From: Fundicoccus_A sp052115865
GTDB lineage: Bacteria; Bacillota; Bacilli; Lactobacillales; Aerococcaceae
Length of the DNA stretch: 64,000 bases
Reading direction: 5' to 3'
NCBI RefSeq assembly: GCF_052115865.1
Contig: NZ_JBQKME010000004.1
Location: 1-64,000, forward strand
The notes beneath the pieces were generated by a model that worked only from the letters and a program-made list of their open reading frames with translations, searched no databases and was not told the DNA's origin. A program made the translations under genes and the position numbers. This document shows positions 34,226 to 42,943 of this stretch, piece after piece (within the stretch, counting starts at the first letter, position 1; every line of letters begins with the position of its first letter).

Positions 34226-34367
34226 ACGATCACTTTTTTGTGGAGAACATGAAAGACAATTTAAGCATTTTCTGGCCAATACAGGAAAAATGGCAGTTGT
34301 TCCTTTAGTTGCAGCTGCAAAATTCGTCCTTGAAAACCAAACAGAAGATAAAAATAATAAGTCATAA
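34164..34367 (+). CDS. small CxxxxC-CxxH zinc-finger-like protein
   Basis: Protein of 67 aa. The N-terminal half contains C-K-M-P-K-C and then FCGEHERQFK, a C-x4-C-x10-C-x2-H pattern that could bind one zinc. The second half has a moderately hydrophobic helix (MAVVPLVAAAKFVL) and a polar tail. It overlaps the previous gene by 62 bp in another frame, with a GGAG eleven bases before the ATG. The family is unknown; it could be a DNA- or partner-binding subunit of this small operon. Confidence 0.6.
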   Translation: MEKTKPKVCKMPKCQKETYSKRSLFCGEHERQFKHFLANTGKMAVVPLVAAAKFVLENQTEDKNNKS

Positions 34368-34400
34368 AATTTTGGTTTCCCATATAATATCAACACAAAG

Positions 34401-34436
34401 AACCTTCCTCACTAACTTTGCATGAGGGAGGTTTTA
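34401..34436 (+). terminator. terminator of the unknown operon
   Basis: Stem AACCTTCCTCA / TGAGGGAGGTT followed by TTTTA, 34 bp after the zinc-finger gene. Confidence 0.8.
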
Positions 34437-34568
34437 TAGCTATATGAAAATCACCGACTGATCGCTTTTCTTTTGTTAAACAATTGATTTTCAATTGTAG
34501 CACAACTTGCCCCTAAAACGGAATCGTTTTTAAATAAATACTCACATCCAATAAACCCATTTTTTACC

Positions 34569-34608
34569 AAGTCAAAAAACCCTCTATAAATCAATGATTA
34601 TAGAGGGA
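34569..34608 (-). terminator. terminator of the gcv operon
   Basis: Stem CCCTCTATAA / TTATAGAGGG; on the minus strand it is followed by a T-run (plus-strand AAAAAA at about 34566-34571). Confidence 0.85.
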
Positions 34609-34615
34609 GTGATAT

Positions 34616-36079
34616 TTATTCAAAATCAAAAATGACTTTTGGTTTGCGGGCGGCGAGTGTTTCGTCTAAACGCCGGACAGATGTTTCATGGGGCGCGGAT
34701 GTTACCAATTCAGGATTCGTTTCAATGGTTTGAGCAATTTCAATCATGGCATCGCAGAAAGCATCTAAGGTTTCTTTTGATTCCGTTTCGGTCGGTTCGA
34801 TCATCAAGCTTTCTTCAACAATTAAGGGGAAGTAGACCGTTGGTGCGTAGAAACCGTAGTCCAACAGACGTTTGGCTATGTCGCGGGTGCTAGCTCCTAA
34901 CTTTTTCTGTCGCTTGCCACTCAAGACAAATTCGTGTTTACAAATTTGTGGGTAAGGAGTATCGAAATGGTCTTCAAGGCGTGCTTTCATATAATTCGCA
35001 TTTAAAACTGCATCTTCAGATACTTGTTTCAAGCCTTTAGGTCCCATCGTCCGGATGTATGCATAAGCTCGGACATTGACACCAAAGTTGCCATAATAAC
35101 CTTTTACGCGTCCGATACTTTCAGGGTAATCTTTTGAGAGAATATATTGATCGCCAGCTTTTTCAACTTGTGGGACTGGTAAGTAAGGCGCTAGGAAATC
35201 TTTCACACCCACAGGACCTGAACCTGGTCCACCCCCACCGTGAGGGGTACTAAAGGTTTTATGTAAGTTTAAATGTACAGCATCAAATTCCATTAAACCA
35301 GGTGTGACTTTACTTAAGATAGCATTAGAGTTTGCGCCGTCATAGTACAATAAACCACCTGCATCATGGACGATTTGAGAAATTTCTAAAATATCATTCT
35401 CGAATAAACCGAGTGTATTAGGATTGGTTAACATCAAGCCAGCGGTGTCTGGACCAACGGCCTCACGTAGAGCATCGACACTGATGGTGCCATTTTCATT
35501 CGATTTGATTTCAACGATATCAAAACCACAAATAGCAGCTGTAGCAGGGTTGGTTCCATGTGCAGAGTCTGGAATTAACATCTTTTTACGTTCATCACCT
35601 TGACCATTGGCTTCATGGTGAGCTTTAAAAATCAATAAGGCAGTCCATTCGCCTTGAGCACCAGCTGCTGATTGTAAAGATACTGCATCCATACCAGTTA
35701 TTTCTTTTAAATATTCCTGCAATTCAAACATCAACTTTAAAGCTCCTTGGGCAGTTTCAGCTGGTTGTAGCGGATGAATCGCTGAGAAACCTTCCAAACG
35801 GGCAATATCTTCATTTATCTTTGGATTATACTTCATCGTACAAGAGCCAAGGGGATAGAAGCCAGTTTCTAAACCAAAGTTTCGATTAGCAAGAGCAGTA
35901 TAATGCCGCATTAAATCCAATTCAGACACTTCAGGTAATCTAGCTGCTTCTTGGCGTTTTAGATGGGGCGCCAGTTCTTCAGCCAAATCATATGTTGGCA
36001 CTCCAAAATCAGCTAGACTATAAGCTTTTCGACCTGATTTCGACCGTTCAAAAATCAAAGGAATCGTTTGCTCACTCAT
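34616..36079 (-). CDS. gcvPB: glycine dehydrogenase (decarboxylating) subunit 2
   Basis: C-terminal half of the split P-protein, 487 aa. With GcvPA it decarboxylates glycine and passes the aminomethyl group to lipoylated GcvH. The PLP lysine is in HLNLHKTFSTPHGGGGPG (about residue 272). The opening region contains ALANRNFGLETGFYPLGSCTMKYNP, typical of GcvPB. It overlaps gcvPA by ATGA. The stop TAA lies inside an inverted AATAAATATC motif, just before the terminator. Confidence 0.96.
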   Translation of the reverse strand: MSEQTIPLIFERSKSGRKAYSLADFGVPTYDLAEELAPHLKRQEAARLPEVSELDLMRHYTALANRNFGLETGFYPLGSCTMKYNPKINEDIARLEGFSAIHPLQPAETAQGALKLMFELQEYLKEITGMDAVSLQSAAGAQGEWTALLIFKAHHEANGQGDERKKMLIPDSAHGTNPATAAICGFDIVEIKSNENGTISVDALREAVGPDTAGLMLTNPNTLGLFENDILEISQIVHDAGGLLYYDGANSNAILSKVTPGLMEFDAVHLNLHKTFSTPHGGGGPGSGPVGVKDFLAPYLPVPQVEKAGDQYILSKDYPESIGRVKGYYGNFGVNVRAYAYIRTMGPKGLKQVSEDAVLNANYMKARLEDHFDTPYPQICKHEFVLSGKRQKKLGASTRDIAKRLLDYGFYAPTVYFPLIVEESLMIEPTETESKETLDAFCDAMIEIAQTIETNPELVTSAPHETSVRRLDETLAARKPKVIFDFE

Positions 36080-37422
36080 TGATTAGCCTCCTTTAACAAC
36101 GAAACAAATTGATCAATTTCTTCTTTGCTTCTTTTTTCAGTAGCACATAAAAGTAGGGCAGGCTCATCAAAGTATGTGCTAACATCAAAGCCACTCATAA
36201 AACCATTGTCAAACATAAATTGATTGACTTGATCGACCGGTTGCTTGAGCTTCAAAATAAATTCATGGAAGAAAGGGGCGTCTCCAATACGTTCAAAGCC
36301 ATTAACTTCTAACTGTTGATGTAAATAATGAGCAGCGTTAATATTTTTTTGTGCCATTTCTTGCATACCTACTTTACCTAAAGCAGACATGAAAACAGAT
36401 GAAGCTAAAGCAAATAAAGCTTGGTTGGAACTCATATTACTGGTCGCTTTTTCGCGGCGAATATGCTGTTCGCGTGTCTGCAGAGTCATAACAAAACCAC
36501 GCTTTCCTTCAGCATCCACCGTTTCACCTACGATACGACTAGGCATTTTCCGCATATATTGCTTAGTAGTCGCAAAATAGCCACAGTGCGGTCCACCAAA
36601 TGACATTGGAATCCCTAAAGGTTGCGTATCTCCGACAACAATATCCGCACCTAATTTGCCAGGAGCTTCCAAGACAGCTAAAGCTAGCGGATTTGCTACG
36701 ACAATTAATAAAGATTTTGTGTCAACTAGTAAATCTTTTACAGCTTGCAAATCTTCAATCGAACCAAAGAAATTTGGGTATTGAACGACGACCGCAGCTG
36801 TTTCATCATCAATTAACCCCTTTAAAGCTTCCAAATCGGTAACTGTACCGCTTAATGGACTAACTGCGACATCATACTCCATCCCATAAGCATAGGTTTT
36901 AACGACATCCACCCCTTGTTGGTGGACTCCAGCAGACAAAATTACTTTAGATTTTCTCGTGACACCAACGGCTAAATTACAAGCTTCACCAAGTGAAGTA
37001 AAGCCATCGTATAAACTCGAATTCGCTGCATCCATGCCTGTTAACTCACAAATCATCGATTGAAACTCAAACAAAGCCTGTAATTCACCTTGACTAGCTT
37101 CAGCTTGATAGGGCACATAAGCCGTCATAAACTCTGATTTTAAAATTACATGATTCACAACTGATGGAATAAAATGATCATACGTTCCAGCTCCTAAAAA
37201 ATACGGCATTTGATTGGCAGTCGTATTTTGAGCAGCTAATTGCTTCATCAGTTCCATTAAGCGATGTTCATCGAGTGAAGCAGGGATATTTAATTCGTCC
37301 TTCGTGCGGACCGAAGCAGGGATATCCGAAAATAACTCTTCAATACTATCAACTCCAATGACCTTCAGCATCTCTGCGCGGTCTTCAGCCGTGATAGGTA
37401 AATAACGATGCGAAAATGACAT
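36076..37422 (-). CDS. gcvPA: glycine dehydrogenase (decarboxylating) subunit 1
   Basis: N-terminal half of the split P-protein, 448 aa. It lacks the PLP lysine, as expected for this subunit. Typical segments are FLGAGTYDHFIPSVV, TAYVPYQAEASQGELQALFE, NSSLYDGFTSLGEA and GGPHCGYFATTKQYMRKMPS. The ATG at 37422 has GGAGGG upstream. It forms the catalytic heterotetramer with GcvPB, with which it is translationally coupled. Confidence 0.96.
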   Translation of the reverse strand: MSFSHRYLPITAEDRAEMLKVIGVDSIEELFSDIPASVRTKDELNIPASLDEHRLMELMKQLAAQNTTANQMPYFLGAGTYDHFIPSVVNHVILKSEFMTAYVPYQAEASQGELQALFEFQSMICELTGMDAANSSLYDGFTSLGEACNLAVGVTRKSKVILSAGVHQQGVDVVKTYAYGMEYDVAVSPLSGTVTDLEALKGLIDDETAAVVVQYPNFFGSIEDLQAVKDLLVDTKSLLIVVANPLALAVLEAPGKLGADIVVGDTQPLGIPMSFGGPHCGYFATTKQYMRKMPSRIVGETVDAEGKRGFVMTLQTREQHIRREKATSNMSSNQALFALASSVFMSALGKVGMQEMAQKNINAAHYLHQQLEVNGFERIGDAPFFHEFILKLKQPVDQVNQFMFDNGFMSGFDVSTYFDEPALLLCATEKRSKEEIDQFVSLLKEANQ

Positions 37423-37459
37423 TTACAACCCTCCTCAATAAATATCTGATATTTAACTC

Positions 37460-37846
37460 TTAGTCTTCTGCAGTGAAAACTTCATAAGCTTGTAAGTCCA
37501 TTAATGCGCTTGTATCAGCCGCATCATCAAGTGTGACTTCGATTAGCCAACCTTTTTCATATGGATCTTCATTCAATAATTCAGGTTCATCCACAAGACT
37601 TTCGTTAATCGCCGTAACCGTTCCAGGAAAAGGTGTATAAATTCCAGATGTTGATTTAACAGACTCCACAATAGCAAATTCATCATCAAAACGATAAGTT
37701 GATTCTAATTCAGGTAACTCAACGTAAACAATATCCCCCAGTGAATCGACGGCAAATTGTGTAATGCCTATCCGCACTTTATTGTCTTCAAGTAGGTCTA
37801 CCCATTCATGTTCCTCTGTATAAAATAATTTTTGAATATCTACCAT
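37460..37846 (-). CDS. gcvH: glycine cleavage system H protein
   Basis: Lipoyl carrier protein of 128 aa. The lipoylated lysine is about K64 in VESVKSTSGIYTPF, the standard motif. It shuttles the aminomethyl group from P-protein to T-protein; lipoylated GcvH also donates lipoate to other enzymes in Firmicutes. ATG at 37846 follows AGGAGG. It lies 14 bp after gcvT. The gcvH-gcvPA gap contains AATAAATATCTGATATTTA. Confidence 0.96.
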   Translation of the reverse strand: MVDIQKLFYTEEHEWVDLLEDNKVRIGITQFAVDSLGDIVYVELPELESTYRFDDEFAIVESVKSTSGIYTPFPGTVTAINESLVDEPELLNEDPYEKGWLIEVTLDDAADTSALMDLQAYEVFTAED

Positions 37847-37860
37847 CTTAAATCCTCCTA

Positions 37861-38964
37861 TTATTTATTTATTTGATTTTTGTTGGTGATTTTTGCTTCT
37901 ACTTTTTTGTTACGAATGATTAAATTAAGAGTATCGAGATCTGCTTTTGCTTTATCAATATAGGCCATTCCTATCGCATGGTCTTGCGTTGGCACCATCG
38001 TTCCAGAAGTCACAATTCCTATTGGATTCCCCTCTAAATCTTCTATTGGCGTTCCTTCACGGGCAATCCCACGCCCAGTCAATTGAAAACCAATGAGTTG
38101 CTTTTGAAGACCAACGTCTTTTGCTTTGACTAAAGCGTCTCGTCCAATAAATACCACTGCCTTTTTCAATTTAATAGCGAAACCAAGGCCAGCTTCTAAT
38201 GGATTGTGTGCTTCAGAAAGTTCATTGCCGTATAAAACTAAACCTGCTTCAAGCCGTAAAGTATCGCGTGCCCCTAAGCCACAGGGGATTAAGCCATATG
38301 CTGCACCTTTTTCTAAAAGTAGTGTAAATAAGGCTTCGGCTTTGTCCCAAGCTAAATAAATTTCAAAACCATCTTCGCCTGTGTAACCTGTTCGTGAAAT
38401 AATTGTCGTTGGAATTGAGTTTATCTCTTGGTCCGTTACAAAATAAAATGATTTTAAAGTGGACAACTCAAACGACAGCAATGATTGCAAAATAGCTTCC
38501 GCATTTTTACCTTGCAAAGCGATTAAAGCTATTTGATTTGAAATATCTTCAATCCTTACATCGGAATCTACTTGATGTTGTTCTAACCAATTTAAAATCT
38601 TATCTGTATTCGATGCATTAGGTGTTAACATAAATGAAGAGTCTGAAAGCTTATAAATAATTAAATCATCTAAAACAAAACCTTCATCATTTAAGATCAG
38701 ATTATATTGGGCTTGGTTAACATTTAGTTTTTCTAAATCATTACTGACGAGTCTATTTAACCAATCCAGTGCATCATTTCCACTAACTAATATTTCACCC
38801 ATATGTGACGTTTCAAATAAACCAGCTTTTTCTCTAACAGCTAAATGTTCATCTTGAATTTTACTGAATTGGATGGGTAAAGCCCATCCATTAAAGTCCA
38901 CTAGCTTGATGCCTTGACCTTTGTAATAATCATAGAGTGGTGTTTGTTTTAATGTCTCTGTCAT
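37861..38964 (-). CDS. gcvT: aminomethyltransferase (glycine cleavage T protein)
   Basis: Folate-dependent enzyme of 367 aa that moves the methylene group from GcvH to tetrahydrofolate, releasing ammonia. Motifs: LVDFNGWALPIQF, FETSHMGEILVSG, RTGYTGEDGFEIYL and GLGARDTLRLEAGLVLYGNE. I choose ATG at 38964 with AAAAGGAGG upstream; an in-frame start further up has none. No glycine riboswitch fits in the 72-bp gap to the preceding gene, so expression may come from the PDRP promoter or a nearby one. Confidence 0.95.
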   Translation of the reverse strand: MTETLKQTPLYDYYKGQGIKLVDFNGWALPIQFSKIQDEHLAVREKAGLFETSHMGEILVSGNDALDWLNRLVSNDLEKLNVNQAQYNLILNDEGFVLDDLIIYKLSDSSFMLTPNASNTDKILNWLEQHQVDSDVRIEDISNQIALIALQGKNAEAILQSLLSFELSTLKSFYFVTDQEINSIPTTIISRTGYTGEDGFEIYLAWDKAEALFTLLLEKGAAYGLIPCGLGARDTLRLEAGLVLYGNELSEAHNPLEAGLGFAIKLKKAVVFIGRDALVKAKDVGLQKQLIGFQLTGRGIAREGTPIEDLEGNPIGIVTSGTMVPTQDHAIGMAYIDKAKADLDTLNLIIRNKKVEAKITNKNQINK

Positions 38965-39036
38965 CGAATTCCTCCTTTTAAATGTCAATACAATTCTATC
39001 ATGTAAGCGATTAAATTGCATTTTGTTTTTAAGATA

Positions 39037-39849
39037 TTAATGCCAAACATCGAGTTGTTGCATGATCAAACCAGCCGTTTCTTCAATACTTCGCTCAGAA
39101 ACATTAATCACGAAACAATTTAATTCAGAATAGATTTTTTTCGCAAAAACTAACTCATCATTGACTCGGTCCATCGATGCATAACGTGATTGGCTCATGC
39201 CATAGGATTCCATTCGAATGGCACGATGACGGTTAATGACAGACGCATCATTGGTTAAACCAATAATTTTTTTATGGCTAATTCGATAAATTTCTTCTGG
39301 CAATTCTTTTTCAGGAATTAAAGGAATATTCACTACTTTAAAACCATTCATGGCTAAATACATACTTAAAGGGGTTTTACTTGTCCGGCTAATACCAAGT
39401 AGAACAATATCTGCTTCTAAAATAGCTGAAGGGTCTTTCCCGTCATCATAGGCAATACAAAACTCCATCGCATGCACGCGTTTAAAATAATCGTCCGATA
39501 ATTCATGTTGTGCACCAACCTTCCATGACGCTTGAACGCCTAAGCGGCGTTGGATTTCTAAAGTAAAAGGCTGAATTAAGTTATAACAAATTAAACCTGT
39601 TTTAATGCAAAAGCGTTCAACATAATTTGCCATGACCGCATTGGCAATCGTCATAAAGATTAAACCATCCACTTCCAAGGCTTCATTCAATATCACATCG
39701 AGATCTTCAATATTTGAAATAAAGATATATTTGTGCAATACTGTTGTTGCATCAGGGAACTGAGCGAGAGCTGCATTAGCAACTTTTTGAGCTGTTTCCC
39801 CAATGGAATCAGATAAGATATAATAATGTAGAGTAGGTTGTTCTTTCAT
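39037..39849 (-). CDS. PPDK regulatory protein (kinase/pyrophosphorylase, DUF299)
   Basis: Bifunctional ADP-dependent kinase and Pi-dependent pyrophosphorylase of the PDRP family, 270 aa, which switches pyruvate phosphate dikinase off and on. The P-loop GISRTSKTPLSMYLA is at about residue 151, and the N-terminal YILSDSIGETAQKVA is the family start. ATG at 39849 follows CGGAGGTG. In B. subtilis the homologue is YqfL. No PPDK gene is in the window, so its target is unknown. It precedes gcvT on the same strand by 72 bp. Confidence 0.92.
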   Translation of the reverse strand: MKEQPTLHYYILSDSIGETAQKVANAALAQFPDATTVLHKYIFISNIEDLDVILNEALEVDGLIFMTIANAVMANYVERFCIKTGLICYNLIQPFTLEIQRRLGVQASWKVGAQHELSDDYFKRVHAMEFCIAYDDGKDPSAILEADIVLLGISRTSKTPLSMYLAMNGFKVVNIPLIPEKELPEEIYRISHKKIIGLTNDASVINRHRAIRMESYGMSQSRYASMDRVNDELVFAKKIYSELNCFVINVSERSIEETAGLIMQQLDVWH

Positions 39850-39905
39850 TGAAAACACCTCCGTTTTTGTAAATAGTTTAACATAGAAAGTGAGTGACAT
39901 AAAAT

Positions 39906-40400
39906 ATGAAAGTAGAAAATAAAAATGTCATTTTCGAATCCGAGCATTTATCACAGCAGCAAAAAACGAACACATTAAATAATAGCTTAGAACGCTTAAA
40001 AGAAGCTGGTTTTAAAATGACAAAGAAACGCAAGGAAATATTGGAGATATTTATTGAAGAGGGAAAGTATTTAAGGGCTAAGGATATTCATGAAGAACTG
40101 ACGAATAAATATCCCTCTATGAGCTACAATACAACTTATCGAAATATTTATGATTTTATCGAAATTGGTATTTTAGAATCAACGGAGTATAATCAAGAAC
40201 AGCTATTCAAAATCAACTGTATTGACTCGGCAGAGGATGCCGACCATCATCACCATCATTTTATTTGTCGCATGTGTGGAAAGAGTATTCCCTTAAAAGC
40301 CTGTCCGATGGACAATATTTCAACGGATCTTTCCGGTATTTTAATTGAAAGCCATCGTTTTGAAGTCTTCGGCTTATGTGAAGTTTGCCGGTTTAAATAA
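39906..40400 (+). CDS. Fur-family metal regulator (Zur-like)
   Basis: Metal-dependent repressor of 164 aa. The winged-helix part spans about 28-105 (GFKMTKKRKEILEIFIEEG, MSYNTTYRNIYDFIEIGIL). The metal-binding part contains DHHHHHFICRMCGK and the C-terminal CEVCRF, giving two CxxC pairs for structural zinc. The extra ~25-residue N-terminal segment (NKNVIFESEHLSQQQKTNTL) is unusual. Zur is the likeliest assignment, but Fur or PerR cannot be excluded. It is divergent from the PDRP gene, with a 56-bp shared promoter region. Confidence 0.88.
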   Translation: MKVENKNVIFESEHLSQQQKTNTLNNSLERLKEAGFKMTKKRKEILEIFIEEGKYLRAKDIHEELTNKYPSMSYNTTYRNIYDFIEIGILESTEYNQEQLFKINCIDSAEDADHHHHHFICRMCGKSIPLKACPMDNISTDLSGILIESHRFEVFGLCEVCRFK

Positions 40401-40444
40401 TTGCAATGAACAGGGATTATTTGAAAAAAATTAGTTGAATTGTA

Positions 40445-40473
40445 TTGTAAATTCTATAGAGTTTGCTATAATA
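40445..40473 (+). promoter_or_regulatory. rpsU promoter
   Basis: TTGTAA at 40445-40450 and TATAAT at 40468-40473, spacer 17 bp. It gives a leader of about 65 bases before rpsU. Confidence 0.75.
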
Positions 40474-40545
40474 ACGAAAGAACTTTGTTTAGATAATCTT
40501 TTATCTAAAGAAAGGTTACTAAAAGCTCGGAGGGAGGGAAATCAA

Positions 40546-40719
40546 ATGTCTAAAACAGTCGTTAAAGATAACGAATCTTTAGATGATGCTCTTCGTCGCT
40601 TTAAGCGTAATGTTTCTAAAACCGGTACTTTAAGAGAAGCCCGCAAACGTGAGTTTTATGAGAAACCTAGTGTTAAGCGTAAAAAGAAATCAGAAGCAGC
40701 TCGTAAAAGAAAGTTCTAA
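40546..40719 (+). CDS. rpsU: 30S ribosomal protein S21
   Basis: Basic ribosomal protein of 57 aa: MSKTVVKDNESLDDALRRFK at the start and an Arg/Lys-rich end KKKSEAARKRKF. The ATG at 40546 follows GGAGGGA. An open frame starting at 40435 runs through the promoter and is not real. yqeY, its normal downstream partner in Bacilli, is present only as a pseudogene. Confidence 0.97.
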   Translation: MSKTVVKDNESLDDALRRFKRNVSKTGTLREARKREFYEKPSVKRKKKSEAARKRKF

Positions 40720-40746
40720 TTCTGCTAGATAAGTAGGGTGCTCTTT

Positions 40747-41105
40747 TTGACACTTACACAGCAAATTAACCAGGACGTTAAGCAAGCGATGAAAGCTAAA
40801 GATAAGGATACTTAAAAGGTGGTTCGAATGTTATTAGCTCTTTGTCAGTTAAAACAAATCGAAGAAGTTAAGCCTTTATCTTCTGAACAGGAGATTTCCA
40901 TCAATACGCATGATTGTAGACAGCGTAAAGATTCTTTAGCAGAATTTTAAAAAGCAGGTCGTAATGATTTAGTCGCTGAATTGATCAAAAAAATCAAAAT
41001 AAGTACAATGAACGTTTTAGCACTGTTATGATCTAGATCATGGCTAAATTAAAAGGCAAGCTGACGGACAAACAGTCAATCGTTGATTAAAGAAATTATT
41101 GCCTT
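40747..41105 (+). pseudogene. yqeY: yqeY (GatB/YqeY domain), decayed
   Basis: Starting at TTG 40747 the translation is LTLTQQINQDVKQAMKAKDKDT, a stop, then KVVRMLLALCQLKQIEEV, KPLSSEQEISI, RQRKDSLAEF, a stop, and KAGRNDLVAEL. This matches the YqeY family (RMLKAA...QRKDSL.EF.KAGR.DL) residue by residue, but two in-frame stops and a scrambled C-terminus leave no product. The position directly after rpsU is the family's normal place. Confidence 0.88.
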
Positions 41106-41120
41106 AAATAAATATTTGAA

Positions 41121-41146
41121 AACACTTCGCAAGAAGTGTTTTTTTA
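41121..41146 (+). terminator. terminator of rpsU-yqeY
   Basis: AACACTTC, GC, AAGAAGTGTT and a T-run. Confidence 0.85.
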
Positions 41147-41267
41147 TGCTATTAAATTATTGGGGATTATGGGTAATGATAGGCTTAAGTATATGGTAGC
41201 ATGACGTTGGCTTTGGTTAATGTTAGTCAGATAGAGGGGTAAGCAGCAATAGATGGCTTTAATATCG

Positions 41268-41715
41268 GTGAACTGAGTGGTTCACATACAATAACGGTGT
41301 TTAATGTCAGTGAACTGAGCTGTTCACATACAATACCGGCTCTTAATGACGGTGAACTGAGTTGATGACATACAATACCGGCTCTTAATGACGGTGAACT
41401 GAGTCGGTGACATACAATAACGGTGTTTAATGTCAGTGAACTGAGTTGATGACATACAATACCGGCTCTTAATGACGGTGAACTGAGGCGTTCACATACA
41501 ATACCGGCTCTTAATGACGGTGAACCGAGTCGTTCACATACAATAACAGCTTTTAATGACGGTGAACTGAGTCGGTGACATACAATAACGGTGTTTAATG
41601 TCAGTGAACTGAGCCGTTCACATACAATACCGGCTCTTAATGACGGTGAACTGAGGCGTTCACATACAATAACCATCTTTAAGGTTAGTGAACGAAATAC
41701 TTGACCGACAATAAC
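41268..41715. repeat. tandem array, 42-bp period (array 3)
   Basis: GTGAAC (once GTGAACC, once GTGAACG) starts at 41268, 41310, 41352, 41394, 41436, 41478, 41520, 41562, 41604, 41646 and 41688: ten steps of exactly 42 bp. Many units form GTGAAC ... GTTCAC (six-base stem), then TACAATA(A/C)CGG and TTAATG(A/T)C. About 32 of 42 positions match the unit of array 4 at 53989. A 167-codon minus-strand frame (41227-41730) runs through it but has no convincing ribosome site. Confidence 0.93.
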
Positions 41716-41960
41716 ACTATCTACGGTCACTCAAAACTCAAACAAATCTACACATAACGCATATACATTCCTCAAAATTACAATTTCTGAATGCTAATCA
41801 AATCACTCACTTAACTCAACACCAACCTAAGAATCCCATCTCTTAAAAATTCCCATCATCCATAAACTATTTATTTATTAAAATATTTAACTAAAGTACA
41901 TTTTTTTTACAAATTGTGTTACTCTTACTATATTGAAAATATATAAAAGGAGCTTATTAT

Positions 41961-42920
41961 TTGAATTCATCCTATAATTATTCAGAAATAATAATAATTT
42001 CAAATCCTGATTGGTTAATTGCTATTTTAGGCAGCCAAGATCAAAATTCATATTTATATGAATCAAATTTTGGTATAAGAATTGCGAACCGTGGCGAGAC
42101 GATTACCATTAGCGGTGATGATGAGTCCCAAGTCCTACTAGTTAAAGACTTGATTTTGAAACTTGTGGATTTATTAGAACGTAAAATTTCACTCAAGAAA
42201 ATGGATATCATGACAGCCATAAAAATGGCGCAAAATGGTCAATTGGAATATTTAGTTAATATTTATGAAGAAATTGTTGGACGCGCTGCCGATGGTAGTG
42301 CCATTCGTGTTAAAAACTTCGGTCAACTAGAATATGTCAAAGCTGTAGCAAAACATGATGTTGTTTTTGGAATCGGGCCTGCAGGGACTGGTAAAACCTT
42401 TTTAGCAGTTGTGATGGCTGTCCAAGCGTTAAAAGAAGGCAGGGTAAAACGAATTATTTTAACACGTCCTGCGGTTGAAGCCGGTGAAAACTTAGGGTTC
42501 TTACCGGGTGACCTGAAAGAAAAAGTAGATCCATATTTACGTCCTGTTTATGATGCCTTAAATACTATTTATGGAAATGAGCATATGAATCGCTTAATGG
42601 AACGTGGCATTATAGAAATTGCCCCCTTAGCATATATGCGTGGGCGCACATTAGACGATGCCTTTGTCATCCTAGATGAGGCTCAAAATACAACCATAGC
42701 TCAGATGAAAATGTTTTTAACGCGTTTAGGTTTTGGTTCAAAAATGATTATTAATGGCGACCAAACACAAATTGACTTACCTAAAGGTGTAAAATCGGGA
42801 TTAATTGATGCTGAAATGAAATTAAGAGACATCCAACGCATTCGCTTTGTCACTTTTGATGAGTTTGATGTCGTAAGACATCCAGTCGTTGCCGATATCA
42901 TTAGAGCCTATTCCGAATAA
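41961..42920 (+). CDS. phoH: PhoH-like ATPase
   Basis: PhoH/YqfE-type P-loop ATPase of 319 aa; the family is linked to RNA metabolism but its precise role is unsettled. The Walker A is GPAGTGKTFLAVVMA (about residue 140), with ILTRPAVEAGENLGFLPGD and Walker B FVILDEAQNT (about 236). An N-terminal KH-like region precedes it. The start is TTG at 41961 behind AAAGGAG. First gene of the conserved phoH-pgpH-ybeY-dgkA-era-recO block. Confidence 0.95.
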   Translation: MNSSYNYSEIIIISNPDWLIAILGSQDQNSYLYESNFGIRIANRGETITISGDDESQVLLVKDLILKLVDLLERKISLKKMDIMTAIKMAQNGQLEYLVNIYEEIVGRAADGSAIRVKNFGQLEYVKAVAKHDVVFGIGPAGTGKTFLAVVMAVQALKEGRVKRIILTRPAVEAGENLGFLPGDLKEKVDPYLRPVYDALNTIYGNEHMNRLMERGIIEIAPLAYMRGRTLDDAFVILDEAQNTTIAQMKMFLTRLGFGSKMIINGDQTQIDLPKGVKSGLIDAEMKLRDIQRIRFVTFDEFDVVRHPVVADIIRAYSE

Positions 42921-42943
42921 ATAAAGCTCGTTAGGAGGTTATG

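Noticed and set aside
38965..39036. Glycine riboswitch before gcvT
   Set aside because: The 72-bp gap is too short and lacks the aptamer core.
41227..41730. 167-codon minus-strand frame in array 3
   Set aside because: It starts at a GTG with no ribosome site in non-coding sequence; repeat periodicity explains the open frame.
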